Shown here piece by piece: positions 1-12,600 of a stretch of DNA of 64,000 nucleotides. The stretch covers positions 29,498,402 through 29,562,401 of the forward strand of contig NC_088301.1 of NCBI RefSeq assembly GCF_032854445.1. The letters are read 5' to 3'. Below the pieces are notes generated by a model, which was not told the DNA's origin, ran no database searches, and saw nothing but the letters and a program-made list of their open reading frames with translations. The DNA comes from Liolophura sinensis (lineage: Eukaryota > Mollusca > Polyplacophora > Chitonida > Chitonidae). Position numbers and translations under genes: made by a program. Each line of letters begins with the position of its first letter. The stretch's first letter is position 1.

Positions 1-3000
1 CTTGTAAAATCGGTAACACCCAGTTGGATGCAACACGTGAGTTGAGCAGGCTGCCGCTGTGAACTGAAACTGGGACAAGTCCGGGATTCCGTGAGACACC
101 GCATCAATTACCTCCCAGGCTGCCACATGTTAATATGATGTTCTCTACTCAGTCTGTCCATATAGACGAAAGCATACCCGTGGCCCGTTTCTCAAGTTGC
201 AGGGCTCCCTTTTCTCAGGGTCCAGGCCCGGGGGTCCCGGCTGCTATATCACAGCCATATTGATGGGCTGTCAGGTATACTCTGTCGTACCCATCTGAGG
301 CTTGTCCACCGAGTCCGCCAAATGATGGGCCTTCGCAAACTGCCAAGACAAGCGATGAATAATTTAGCACGGGAAAGGCTTCATTGTCGGCACGGGAAAT
401 CTAATGGGTTGCTATCTAAACTGTGCGCTGACACATGGTTGAATGTGGCGATTTAAACCCCCATATCCGTTCCAAAAACCACCCCATGCTCGGAAGTTAC
501 ATGGAGGCATGGGTTTAACGTTTTCTCATTTTAGTTAAGCGCCTCAACTTGTCTGGATATTCCGCACAATACATGGCAAAAGGACACGATTCCGTTCTAG
601 GTTTCGATGACAAAGTGTCAAACCTCAAAAGTGTTTTCTAATATGTCATATAACCCTACGTACATACAGAATAGTATAAAACACAATAGCTGAGTCCGCT
701 ACCTCAGACATCTACTGAATTTAAAGAAAAAGTCACGTTGATTTGCCTAAGCGTATAAACAAGTTGTAAAGAATGCAGTTGGATTTTGTCTGATACATAT
801 ATATGTTCTTTAGAAAGTTTAATGTATTTCTCTTCCAAAAGATCGTTTTACATGCATATTGCCTATATTGTAGCCTATACCATGACCGTGCCGGAATAAT
901 ACAGGGGTTCTAAATTATCATGGAACCTTTAGCAACCGATACGAGTCCCTGTCCTATGTGTGTGAGCAGTGCTCGCGGTTATACAGTGTCATCTGTTAAA
1001 ACTCAAATCAGCGGAGTGCCCAGCCGTTTGAAGTCAAACCTGATGTACATAACAGTAGCTGATTATATTGATATTATAAGTAAGGCAGAGTCGATAATTT
1101 TACAGATTTATGAACTGCGAACCCGGTAGAAATAAAAGTTGACCGTCAAATTTATATCATCATATAAGTCATGCAACATGGACCACTCATGTGTCAACAT
1201 TGGCCATTCACGACTCAAAATCCCCAACGAGATGATACACAACATAGGCCATAAAAATGATTACTGTAAAGTGTTATTTTGTAAAATAAGTTTTCAGTTT
1301 TCTCTTTTTTTCTAGAACCCTACGTCCTTTAAATGGTTATCACCATTGTGCCAGTTGGTTGTATGAAGGCTAGGACAATTATCTGAATATTGAAATAGGC
1401 TATGATTAAGTCTCCTACGATGCTAAATCACCTCTATGAAATCAATGGAAATCATTCCAAACACCATACTGATCTAAAAGTTATTTAGAGACTGCCATCC
1501 AGCAGCCAACACCTTGTCCAGGGTCGACCAGTTAAATATAGTAGCATAAACCAGGGAGATATTACAAGGTTTTATGTTTTGCCATCTTCCCTAGATACGG
1601 GACAAAAATGCTATCGTTTGATTGTCACAACAGTTTTATTGACACATTGTGACCTCATTGTTTACGTACCATTCATCTTTGTGATTAGTTGGTTCCACTC
1701 AAAATTATTGTTATTAATCACGTGGTCTCTCTATGTATGCATAGATGTCCATAACACACGTTTGTGCTCTGTCATCTAAATGCGTTGTCTAAGTATTGTC
1801 CAAGTGTTGGGCAAGTAAAGTTTATTCCCTGGACACGTAATGATATTTTAAAGCCTGATAGAACGGCTGTACTCCATTCCTCGAAAATGTACATGTATAC
1901 AGGTCAACCCATAGACATTGAACTTGAAAATCTTTCAACTTCCTTGCGCGAGTCAGTACTATATATATGTGGGCAATATCACTGCCTTTCTACAAAATGG
2001 TGTAACTGATGTTGAAAGTGGCAGTACATCATATTCAAATGTCGATGCAATTGGGATGTAAAGTTTTAAGTATGCAAAGAAATACGCAAATTTATTTTTC
2101 ATTTCCATAAACATGTTTAGTATGATAAACTCTGGGAAAGTCAATTCGATTGCTGTTTGAAGATAGGTTTATATCGTGCTAATGCTTCTTGCATCCAGGA
2201 AACCTAGATGAATCCCATATTGCTTTGGTTCGCAACTGTTCCTTTAGGATGCTCAGTAGCTGTGATACACGAGGTATTGGCTCAATCCGGACCGAGATCA
2301 GGGAAAATTCGAGATCCCCTTGCCTGCTCGGTTTCCGGCGACTTGGTGGCAATAAGGGTTCGTACGGCCGTTAATATAGATGATCTAACATGAGTTTCGT
2401 TGGAAATCATTTGGCTGCCCTCATAGGATTTGCTCATAGGATTTGCTCTGCATGCGTCAGATATAACAAAGGTATGATGGTATATGACAAGTTACTACTA
2501 GAGGCTGGTGATGGCCTTCAGACACTATTTTCCGACCTTTGATTTGACCACCTTCGTATAAGTGAAATAATCTAAAGAAGAACATTAAAATTCGGCAATA
2601 AGTCACTAATCAAATAAAGAAATAAATAAATGAAAGAACATTGAAGGTTTCTCATGAAGGCCCGGCAGACATTCCGTAGTACAAGTTTCGAGTGTTATAA
2701 GATGTATATTTAAAATTCTTTTTTTTTTTTACATTTGTTGTCAACGCCATACCCAAGGCTTTTTCACAGGCGGTCGCTACCAACCTGTGTCAAGTTACTC
2801 ACAAACTCACTTGCTGCATACAGCTAGCTATGTATACCACATTGATGAGAGACAGGTGGTCTTCAATGAAAGTTAGACGGCGCCAACAGCCACAAGCGCC
2901 GTCTTCGGCTTGCTGTCACTAAGACCCGACGAATAGTGAGAGCAGTAGTAAAAATTCTCCGTCCAAGACAGTATGTGAACCCGCACTTCGTGTGTCCTGG

Positions 3001-3104
3001 CTATTGAAAGGCGCACACCTTAACTGTATATGCTCGGTTGGGACTATTTCCAACGAGAAACGTTGCTGATGGGGAACCTTTAACATTTTCTCCAACGTTT
3101 ATCT
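1..3104. other. Non-coding sequence, probably NOL4 intron or upstream region
   Basis: No reading frame here resembles a known protein and no exon with convincing splice sites was found. The short open frames are what AT-rich DNA gives by chance. The stretch at about 2549-2635 (CGTATAAGTGAAATAAT followed by AATCAAATAAAGAAATAAATAAA) looks like a decayed copy of the SINE tail that recurs in this window. Because the first NOL4 exon seen downstream starts inside the protein, this stretch is probably part of a large intron whose 5' exons lie outside the window. Confidence 0.5.
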
Positions 3105-3335
3105 GTTGTGATATTTTGATGGTATATGCTTTTCACTTTCAGTGATATCGTGATGGTTTATATGCGATTCACCTTAAGTGGTACCATGATGGTTTATATG
3201 TGGTTCACCTTGAGTGGTATCATGATGGCATATGTGGTTCGCCTTCAGTGGTACCATGATAACATATGCTGTTCACTCTGTGTTGTACCATGATGGTATA
3301 AACGTTTCACCTAGAGTGGTATCATCGTGGTATAA
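3105..3335 (+). repeat. About 36-bp diverged tandem repeat upstream of a NOL4 exon
   Basis: About six imperfect units are built on a phrase like GTGGTACCATGATGGTTTAT followed by ATGTGGTTCACCTT. They run almost up to the duplicated acceptor region at 3331, and the last unit merges into it. The units differ by substitutions, so this is an old array. It lies just upstream of a coding exon, where length changes could affect the branch point and polypyrimidine region. Confidence 0.75.
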
Positions 3336-3387
3336 GCACAACTTTTTTCAGGGAGATGGAATTGGGCTTGACAAGGGATATATATAC

Positions 3388-3466
<79 letters not shown>

Positions 3467-3508
3467 CAAAACTTTTTTCAGGGAGACGGAATTGGGCTTG
3501 ACAAGGGA
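3331..3508 (+). repeat. 48-bp duplication of acceptor plus exon start around a (TA)n tract
   Basis: The 48 bases at 3331-3378 recur at 3461-3508 with two differences. Each copy contains a poly-T run, a CAG acceptor and the exon start GGAGA(T/C)GGAATTGGGC. A (TA)n tract of about 85 bases fills the space between them. The downstream copy continues into the conserved NOL4 exon. The upstream copy runs into the TA tract. The offset is 130 bases, which is not a multiple of three. Confidence 0.9.
3379..3463 (+). repeat. (TA)n microsatellite
   Basis: A nearly pure TA tract, interrupted by ACATATG near its start, ends 18 bases before the NOL4 acceptor AG at 3480-3481. Being directly upstream of a splice acceptor, its length may vary between alleles and affect acceptor spacing. 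Confidence 0.95.
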
Positions 3509-3619
3509 TTCAAAAGAGTTGCGATTGTGGAAGATTTCTTCGACATTATATATAATGTGCACGTGGAGATGGACGGAAGAGGGGGAAAGCACGCTGGACA
3601 AAAACGGACGTACAGAGCG
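3482..3619 (+). CDS. NOL4: NOL4 coding exon a (46 codons)
   Basis: The acceptor is TTTTTTCAG and the donor GTGAGT; both ends are phase 0. It encodes [20 protein letters not shown], then DIIYNVHVE and [11 protein letters not shown]. The FFDIIY..HVE and HAGQKRTY blocks are typical of the NOL4 family. A decoy copy of its first 27 bases and its acceptor lies 130 bases upstream. Confidence 0.92.
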
Positions 3620-6600
3620 GTGAGTTCCATTCGTTAATTTTATTCACAAACATTTCACGCCACATACAAGAAAATATTAAAATTAGTATATAGACTCAAA
3701 TTGCATAAGAAATTGAGGGAAATCAACTCAATCGCCTGATTAAACTTACACCGTAAACCAAACCGTATATGTTTTTATAACTGAATTTACATTTGGTTAA
3801 ACATATAAACATGTAAAATTAATCAAGACCTTCAAAATTATACGACCGAATATATATGTAGTAAAGTAGAAATCTACTTAAAAACATTCCACTGAGAGCT
3901 TATTAGCTAAATTAATAAAAAAGTATTGAAAGAAAATGAAAACCTAACTGAACACACACACACACACAAAAAAATGGTGACTTTACGAAATGTGACCAAA
4001 CAAATCTAACAACGCATATTCATAAAAATGAATAATGTATCGCTTGGCGTTCATAATGCGCAGCTGAAAAACGTTTACAAAGACTACTCTTTTTCTACTG
4101 AAATAATCAGGAATAGATGTCGGGCCAATTTTAACTGTACACACATAGTTCTGATTTTATATTTAACCTATGTGGTTACATGGCTATTTGTTAAATATGT
4201 AGCCATTGGATTTCCTTTAGAAATTGTCTACTGCACGCCTGTAATATTTGGATGTATCCTCCAGAACCTCCTTGCTATCCCAGGTGTACAACTATCGGCA
4301 GGATTACCTCAACATACCACTGTTAAGAGTATCGATCGGCCATGGCCAGCACATGTAGTGTGCGGCATTGGTTTATGAGAGGCGCATTACGGGTGGGCAA
4401 TGGGTACTTTTTGCTGACAACACTGATTTTAGTGAAGATTTATTCCAGTCCTTTAGCTGCTATGCTGTTCCTGAACATAGGGGTCAGCAAAAACTGACAC
4501 TTACTTATATCTAACTGGCCCTTTTATTTATTTATTTTGTGTCGAATCCTTCCATTATCAATAAGTAAGTGAGTCTCTCTTACACAATGAAATTTGAAAT
4601 TCTACCCCTTAAAGCACAGTCTTGTTATATGTTTGCTTTGAAAGTGTGTAAGATAGTTTGTGTTGTTTTTGCAGTATCATCATGTTAATTTTTGTTCTTA
4701 TTCTGAAACCCGCATAGTTTCTATACCTTCATTTGTTCTTGTCGCCGATGTGACAGTAAGAAAAATTATCAGTTTTTCAGACTGGATATGAGATAAACGA
4801 CATATAGTGCGTAAAGACTGTCATTCTCAGCTAGAAAATGCTTGAACCCGGGTTAAAACCAATGCCCAAATGTAACGCGGGCTTTTTACTCTAATAATAC
4901 AGCACATCCTCTTCTTAACAGATTTTATGTTTGAAATAATTAAAGTTAAATACCTTTTAAGAGATTCTTCATACAAGACATTTTCGATGAATAGCAATAG
5001 CTTGACATTTTGACTTAATAGTTTAAACGTAATTTTATCTGTAAACGTTTTTATATTGATTGGCGTGATAAATATTTTGTGAGATTTACGCGAGCCTGTC
5101 GTATTTCCACGTTAATTGCATTCTCTAAATCTCAGCAATGACCAATCGTTGTTCAGTAGTTATGGGAGAACAGAGTGAATGCTAACTGCCCAATGTAAAT
5201 GACAAGTAGTTTTTCAAAATTTTATTTCTGTATAAAACATTTTGTTTCAGAAAACACGTGTACTATTCCTTGTGTTCCTTGTCTTCCCAGTTTGCGTCAA
5301 AGCAAGGGAGAAAACTCGACTCGTAACAGGTTACATATTTTGTAGGCGCCGATTTCCGTGGATGGACCGTTGTCATTTTAAATCTGATGGCAAATCTGCA
5401 ATCGAACTTTCCGGACATCACGTTTACCCTATAAATAAATTAATTTAGTAAATATTTATTGGAAGGAGATCACCGCTGAAAATGTAGGCACTGATGATTT
5501 TCATTGAATAAAAGCAATGCGCCAAAGGGAAAAAATGTTAATCCATAGCTCGTTCTGTAGGTAAATTTAACGTCCTGAGAGCTCCTGTTGGTTAATACAA
5601 CACATGAAAGTAATGACATTGTATATTCATCTTAATAAATCTCAGGGAGGGCTAATTCGGCACGTTGAGCTGATTTTAATCACAGAATAAGGACGTGTCA
5701 ATTTGAAAAAGTGATATTTCACACCCCCTCTGGCGATGCCTCCTTTGGATATGCGACAGAATCTGCGCTGGTGTTTCCCAACTTGTTCACAAATGTTGAA
5801 ACTATGGTTTAATTTCGGATGGCGAAGATATATTTTTAAAATTTTCAGTCTTCTCACCTTTTGTTAGAAACTGGTTTTGTCTTTATATTTTATTTTTGCT
5901 TTTAACCTTTGATACTCTCAGCAGCCACGAAGGGTAGACTATAGACGCTGATTAAAATGAAGATATTAATTAGACAATTGTGCACCTCATGCACAAAAAA
6001 AACCCCTGAACTATAATACTGACGTTAGAAGTGAAATGAAAAACAAATGAATCTAGATTCTCCTAAATAGAAAAAAAAATGTCCTTTGTTTTTGGTGACC
6101 GGGAAGTTTATTTGTATGACACTTTCAACAACGACGCCGTCTTATGCTTATTTCTGTTCCGCACACACACACACACACACACACAACAAATCCCGCTCGT
6201 TTGCACCCGCAGTTGTAAACAGTGTTGCCGAGGGGAGACAACTCTTGTAGACACCGCTGCTACTTCCTTCAATCACAGATCAACTGTCTAATTCGGCTTC
6301 AGAGTAAAACAAGAAGTGGGAAAATCTGTCTTATTAGGATCGTATAGGAAGTTACTATACATATGCTTTTAACTCAGAGCGCAAGACAGGTTGACGTATA
6401 AACCAATTATCGGATCCGGTGACTTGAGCATAAATCAGGGCCAGTAGGGGTTCAAAAATTTGGTTAAATGTCAACAAGTAGGCCTAGTGGCGCAAAGTTC
6501 TTATGGTCAGAGTGCGTGAGGAAATAAACACTGTGTGAAATGCTTTATTTCCTGACTATTAAATAACTTATAAAGCTTTTAAGTTGATTTTGGTCGGGTT

Positions 6601-9600
6601 TTTTTTCATCATCGAAACATCTTGTCTATTACCATGCTAATTTAAGGATGACGGAAGAAAATGTCACATACGCGTTAAACATCAAAATAGTATTTAGGGC
6701 TGTTTATCATTTCTATTCGCCAACATTACCTCATCAGTAGTAGAATTAACCCACGGGAAATAACCGTCTTCCTTCCATCAAGGCTGTTACTGAGCTAAAG
6801 GCTTCCTGACCTCCCTTGCTTCACTGTACATATGAATGTGTTCAGAAGCCTTCTCTTCCAACAGCCAATTGCATTGCGCCCTGCGTACTTCCGCCAGGGG
6901 ATTTTCAGCCAGTCATAATTTATCGCCTGTTATAAGTATCTACTTCCTTCTTTTGAAACAAATGTATGTGGGTTTGGATCCAGTTTATTCTTTGACAGAA
7001 CATTAGAAAACAGTATTATTTAACAGGCAGCGGAAAGTCACTACGCTATCAGGCAATACCGGTTAGGCCTATGATGGCGAAACAGCAAGCTCTGGCCTAT
7101 GTTGTTGGTGTTTCGTGACTAACTTCAGCCATACTTATTTTCCCTCATAATGACCGTCCAAGATTGCATGAAACACCTCGACGCACATGGAGTTAATTTG
7201 GCGCTAATACTTCTATGTCTACTGTAAATAAATTTATTCCATACACCGCCTACTTGTCACTACCGCTACTTTCAAATGCACCATGTTGTTTTGAACTCCC
7301 AGCAGGGCCAGTAGCTAAATAACTTTGCAAACTGGAACCTGAATGGGCCGTGAATCATCGATATTTATGATGGACAATTCAGGGCTTTGAAGAATTAAAA
7401 TGGCTTAGTTAATCAAGGTAGATGATGTTGGACATCGCTAGCTTGATTACATGAAGACGGGAATATAACAGTATAATCTTACAGTATAAAGATTGGCTTT
7501 CTCAACACCTTAACCCAGACAAGGGGCATCCATCAAGGCTGAAGGGTAAACAGAAAGTAAGCTGTGAACTAATCAGGTATTATTCACACTTGACATCATT
7601 ATCAGATATTGCTGGGTAAGGGGAGGTAACTTAGAACAGGCATACATCAGAAACCTACTTCCATTGACCAGTTTTCCATAATTTACATTCAAGTTGTGGC
7701 TGCAGCTTGTATGGGTGCTTGCACAGATTTATTTATTTTACCTGATTGGTGTTTTACGCCGTACTCAAGAATATTTCACTTATACGACGACGGCCAGCAA
7801 TATGGTGGGAGGAAACCGGGAAGACCCCTGGGAAAACCCACGACCATCCGCAGGTTGCTGTCAGACCTTCCCACGTAGCTTCCGGCCGGAGAGGAAGCCA
7901 GCATGAGCTGGTCTTGAACTCACAGCGACCGCATTGGTTAGAGGCTCCTGGGTCATTACGCTACGCTAGCGCGCTAACCGACTGAGCCGCTTGCACAAAT
8001 AACTTGTCTTCCACCGATGTGTCGCGTATATCTGTGCGTCAAATTATACCCAGTAGGTCGGTGGCCTACCCCCGGGCATACCGGGTTCCCCCATCTATGA
8101 AACCTCGCAGGCTGCGGACAGGACTGGCCACGTATACAACCAGAGAAGAAGACCCCTCACATAAGCTCACAGCGACTGCATTAATGAGAGGCTTCAGTCA
8201 TTGCGCCGCGCTAAGCACGCTAATCACTCGGCCACTGAGGCCCCAAAGATTGTCTTAACGCAAAAAATACAATAAGTAAATATTACAAAGGAAAATGGAT
8301 CCAAAATACCTATGTCAGTTAATCTGTTAATCAAATAACCTTGTGGATGTCTTGTAGAATCAATGAATAGCACAATTGTACAAAAGTATTTCATTTTACC
8401 GCTTCACAAACTTCTTCCATAATTGCATTGTAATCTTGTCATTTGTGAATAGGCCTAGATAGTAGAATGTGTCAGTGCCTCAGTATTGGGCTGTCTTTCT
8501 CATACGGCAAATTTATAACTGTGGACTTGACGTCAATTAAAATGTTCCCGTTATGTTTTTAGATTGCTGAAACCTATGCCTTCCTGCCCAGAGAGGCTGT
8601 CACCCGATTCCTGATGTCTTGCTCCGACTGTCAGAAGAGAATGCATTTGACGAGCGAGTCAATAAACAACAACAACAACATACCAGTGACTGCCATGTCG
8701 GACGATTCTCCTGCTATAGACTTTAGTTTGCCTATAACGCAGACATATCTCACCCGAATGTGCATCAACGACAATAACGAGGTAAGTGAAATTGTATTCA
8801 GATCACTTACATATCCTTGCGAAAAACTGTGCGTTTTTCATTTTTTCCACCTTTGCAGTCGGAGTTTTACTCCCCCCACACACACAAGATTTCGGGCCCC
8901 AATAAGCCAATCGGATTTGCTTCGAGCTTTTGTTGAAACACTATATGACATATATATGACACTCTCCCTGGATGATTATCTCGGGCCCCGACATAAGTCG
9001 TGCAAAACGGTCCACCCTGGCGTATGGTCAAGACGGTTGATCTTGGCCTAAAAAAAGAAAACTGCGAATGCAAATGTGGAAGAAATGAAAAACGCACAGA
9101 TGAAAAAATGAAAAAAAAAAAGCCATGTCCCTTTCACGGCTCCGTACTTACGGTTGGCCTGTAGAACCTTTTTTTCAGCCCTGAACTCACCACTAGGCAT
9201 TTATTTATCATGCCACAGTTTACAACTTACAGTCTATCGTGCCCTGTGGCCGAGAGGACGCACATTTTCTTTATGTAATATTTATATAATCATTATATAA
9301 AGTTCTAAACCAACCCCACCCAACCCGCCCATATATTTCCAAAATCATAGGGTCAAAAACAAAGGGAAAAACAAAGTTTAATTAATTAAATGAGCTAGTT
9401 GTGCTGTAACAGCGTGATTTTTATTTAACTTCTGAAGCAAAATTAGATGCCTGTTAATACAGTTCATATTGTGCTGAAACATTGGGGTTTTGCATATAAC
9501 ATGACAATGTATAGATATAAAACTTCGGGTGGAGTAAAATATAATGGACTGCACTTTTGTATCGTGATGCAGACCTACCGTCATTCCCCTCGTATCCATA

Positions 9601-12600
9601 TAATACAGACAAAGGCAGGAGATTATCAGAGGACGCACATTATTATTGTTAATAGGGCCGCACCCTTCAGGTCATTTTTCCATTTAAATTGTGCGTTTTA
9701 GGAGTAAGGTGCGGAGTAAAGTGGGACCTCTAAAAGTTGCTTACGGCGAGTTTCGAAATAAGTTCAAGTGCATCAGGTGACTGGAGACCAAACTAGCTTC
9801 AAGACACATTATGATTTTGTGAACTGTTTTGAAAAGCCGAGGGTAATTGTTCTATATGGTTTTTAAGCCATTCGCAAGAAATTGAAAACTCAAAAACTAA
9901 ATAGGCCTACTCCACTTAAAATCTGCCTGGAAAATAGACGTTACTGTCATGACATCAGTAGACCAGCTTCCACTTCTCGTAGTTTCACGCCTGACAAGGG
10001 AGGCAATTCAGGTAAGGCCTACTTAATTTTAGCAAACAAGTGTATGTATTGAAAATGAGATTAATGGGTGGATAAGAAGCTAAAAGTAGCCTGTCACACG
10101 TGCACGTACAGTAACATGTAATATGCAGCACATTGTTCAGTTAGATATAGAATATATTATATTTTAAAGTATTTCAAAGTGAAGGCTGTATTAGTCTAAC
10201 AGGATAGGCCCATTATGTTGAATATGACACAGTAATATGTTATAATTACTGAATACATTCTGGCCTCACTCAGAAAACAGACTTTCTTTTAATCTTAAGA
10301 AGTTACCCCTTGAGAGTACTACGTACACCTCTTTTTCCTGAAATCATTAAACGGGCATACATCTAGTTAATTCACATACATGTTATTTAAAATATAAGGG
10401 AACAAAAAGAGAATAAATACGGCATTAAGCAAAGAAACAAACAGGTTGCACATAAGCAACATCTAAACCCAAGTATTTAGGTAAAAGTTGAAATAAGAAC
10501 TGCTTCAAACGCACATGTGGTTACAGTGTTGTTTATCTACTGTATATAGATTAGGGCTTGCAACAGCTGTTTTGATAAAACAGAAGGGTTGAAGATAGTA
10601 GGCTTACATGTACCTCCCGTTACATAGCCATAACTCCACCTCTATTATCAAGATTCTCTGCAGCGAATAACAACACGGGCACGCATGCGCGCTCATTTGT
10701 AATCGCTGGTCACATAGTTCAAAACTGGCTGATGTTCATTAACCACACACGTAACAAGAGGTCGTCGGAGACATCCGGTCAAACTCCGGTCTACAATTTT
10801 GAAGATGACCATGCACTCCACAGATCCCAACCACTACTCTGCTCATTTCAGTGCTTGTATATATTTAAGTTACTTTCATAGTAAAAAAAAAACAGCTCAG
10901 TTTTGTTCTGAAGTGTTTTAATGGCATACATACAAGAAAAATAATTCGGCTAGAGAAAGTAAGGAAGGTGCCTCTTCAATTAAATCTAAGACACTTATAC
11001 ACGTAATATTATGAACTCGGAGCGCAGTTCCATTTTCGACCAGGACCTCAAATGAAATCGTTCAGTTTTTATGATTATTTATTTTCGTATTATTTTTCGG
11101 CGACCTTACCTAGTTATCTCAAAATTCAATGGTATTTGGAACTTGTGCTTACCTAATCAAAATAGATCTTTCATTTACGCAAATGGCGAAAGCTAAGTTT
11201 TGACTGAAAATATTTCGTGATTTTAACTTTTTTTGTGACAACAAAATAAGCTAATTAAAAGAGTTATCTTATGGCTCAACGGTTTTTTCAAAAGTCGTAA
11301 CTTTTTTGGGCAAATCGCATTTTATGCCACTCGTGCAAATACTCTACAGACTCAAGAGGGAAAAACTGCTACATAAAGAAATCTGAAAAGGCGCTAAAGT
11401 AGATTAGGCTGTGTCGATTGTCTACAGGTGATAGTTTTGTGGTATTTGTTTCAACTGGCATTTAAATAGTAAGTAAAATAAAATCAATACTCCTTTGCCC
11501 TATATGTTTTTTATAAACTGATATACACAGCCATGCAGCATGACAGGTGGCCAGCATTATATGATGGGAGGAAACCCGACAGAGCCCAAGGACCAAACTT
11601 TCGAATCATGTGCTATATAACTATAAGGCCTCTGTGTCCAACTGCTTACACTTCCTTCTTCACTAACCTTGATCACTGCATGGGATCAAGTTTTTGAATG
11701 CACTATAAGATCCCAGGATGTGAGAGTTTACAGCTCCAAGGTGTGAGGAGTTGTATCTCCCGGGTATGAGGGTCAACAGCTGCAGGGTATGAGGGGTTAC
11801 AGCTTCCAGGTATGAGAAGTTATAGCTCCCGGGTGAGAGGGTCTACAGATGCTGGGTATGAGGGGTTACAGCTCTCAGGTTATGAGAGGTTACAGATCCC
11901 AGGTTATGAGAGGTTACTGCTCCCGGGTATGAGGGTCTACAGCTGCTGGGTATGAGGGGTTACAGCTTCCAGGTATGAGAAGTTATAGCTCCCGGGTGAG
12001 AGGGTCTACAGCTGCTGGGTATGAGGGGATACAGGTCGCAGGTTATGAGGAGTTACAGCTCCCAAGTTATGGGCAGGGTACAGGTCCCAGGTTATGAAAG
12101 GTTACTGCTCCCGGGTGTGAAGGGTTATAGCTCCTGGGTGATAGGGTCTACAACTGCTCGGTATGAGGGGCTACAGCTCCCAGGTCATGAGAGGCTACTC
12201 CTCCCGGGTATGAGGGGTTACAGCTCCCAGGTTATGAGAGGGTACAGTTCCCAGGTATGAGGGGTTACAGCTCCCAGGTTACAGGTCCCAGGTATGAAAG
12301 GTTACTGCTCCCGGGTGAGAGGGTCTACAGCTGCTGGTTATGAGAGGTTACATTTCCCAGGTTATGAGGGGTTACAGGTTCCAGGTCCCAGGCTGCTGGG
12401 TATGAGGGTTTACAGGTGCGAGGTTATGAGAGGTTACATGTGCGAGGTTATGAGAGGTTACAGGTCGCAAATATGAGAGGCTACTGCGCCCGAGTGTGAG
12501 GGCCTACAACTGCTGGGTATGAGGTGTTACAGCTCCCAGGTTACAGGTCCCAGGTTATGAGAGGTTACTGCTCCCGGGTGAGAGGGTCTACAGTTGCTGG

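Larger units (their letters stand above)
3620..8562 (+). other. NOL4 intron between coding exons a and b
   Basis: The intron runs from GTGAGT to TTTTTAG. It holds a (CA)n tract near 3955, another at 6162-6184, and two SINE copies close to its 3' end (7728-8245). A 116-codon ATG frame at 4028-4378 has hydrophobic stretches but no recognisable family and no splice context, so it is not called. A frame preceded by a TTTGTTTCAG acceptor-like site at 5241-5250 has a hydrophobic start but no other support. Confidence 0.7.

Noticed and set aside
4028-4378. 116-codon ATG frame with hydrophobic segments
   Set aside because: It lies within a NOL4 intron, has no recognisable family and no codon or splice evidence. 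Chance open frame in AT-rich DNA is likelier.
5242-5448. Frame with a signal-peptide-like start after an acceptor-like TTTGTTTCAG
   Set aside because: The start of the frame is TTG, not ATG, there is no upstream donor partner, and no homology is recognised.
7728-7990. tRNA gene signals (A/B boxes) in the SINE heads
   Set aside because: The heads lack a proper anticodon arm and acceptor stem pairing and are followed by the SINE body and tail. They are SINE promoters, not tRNA genes.
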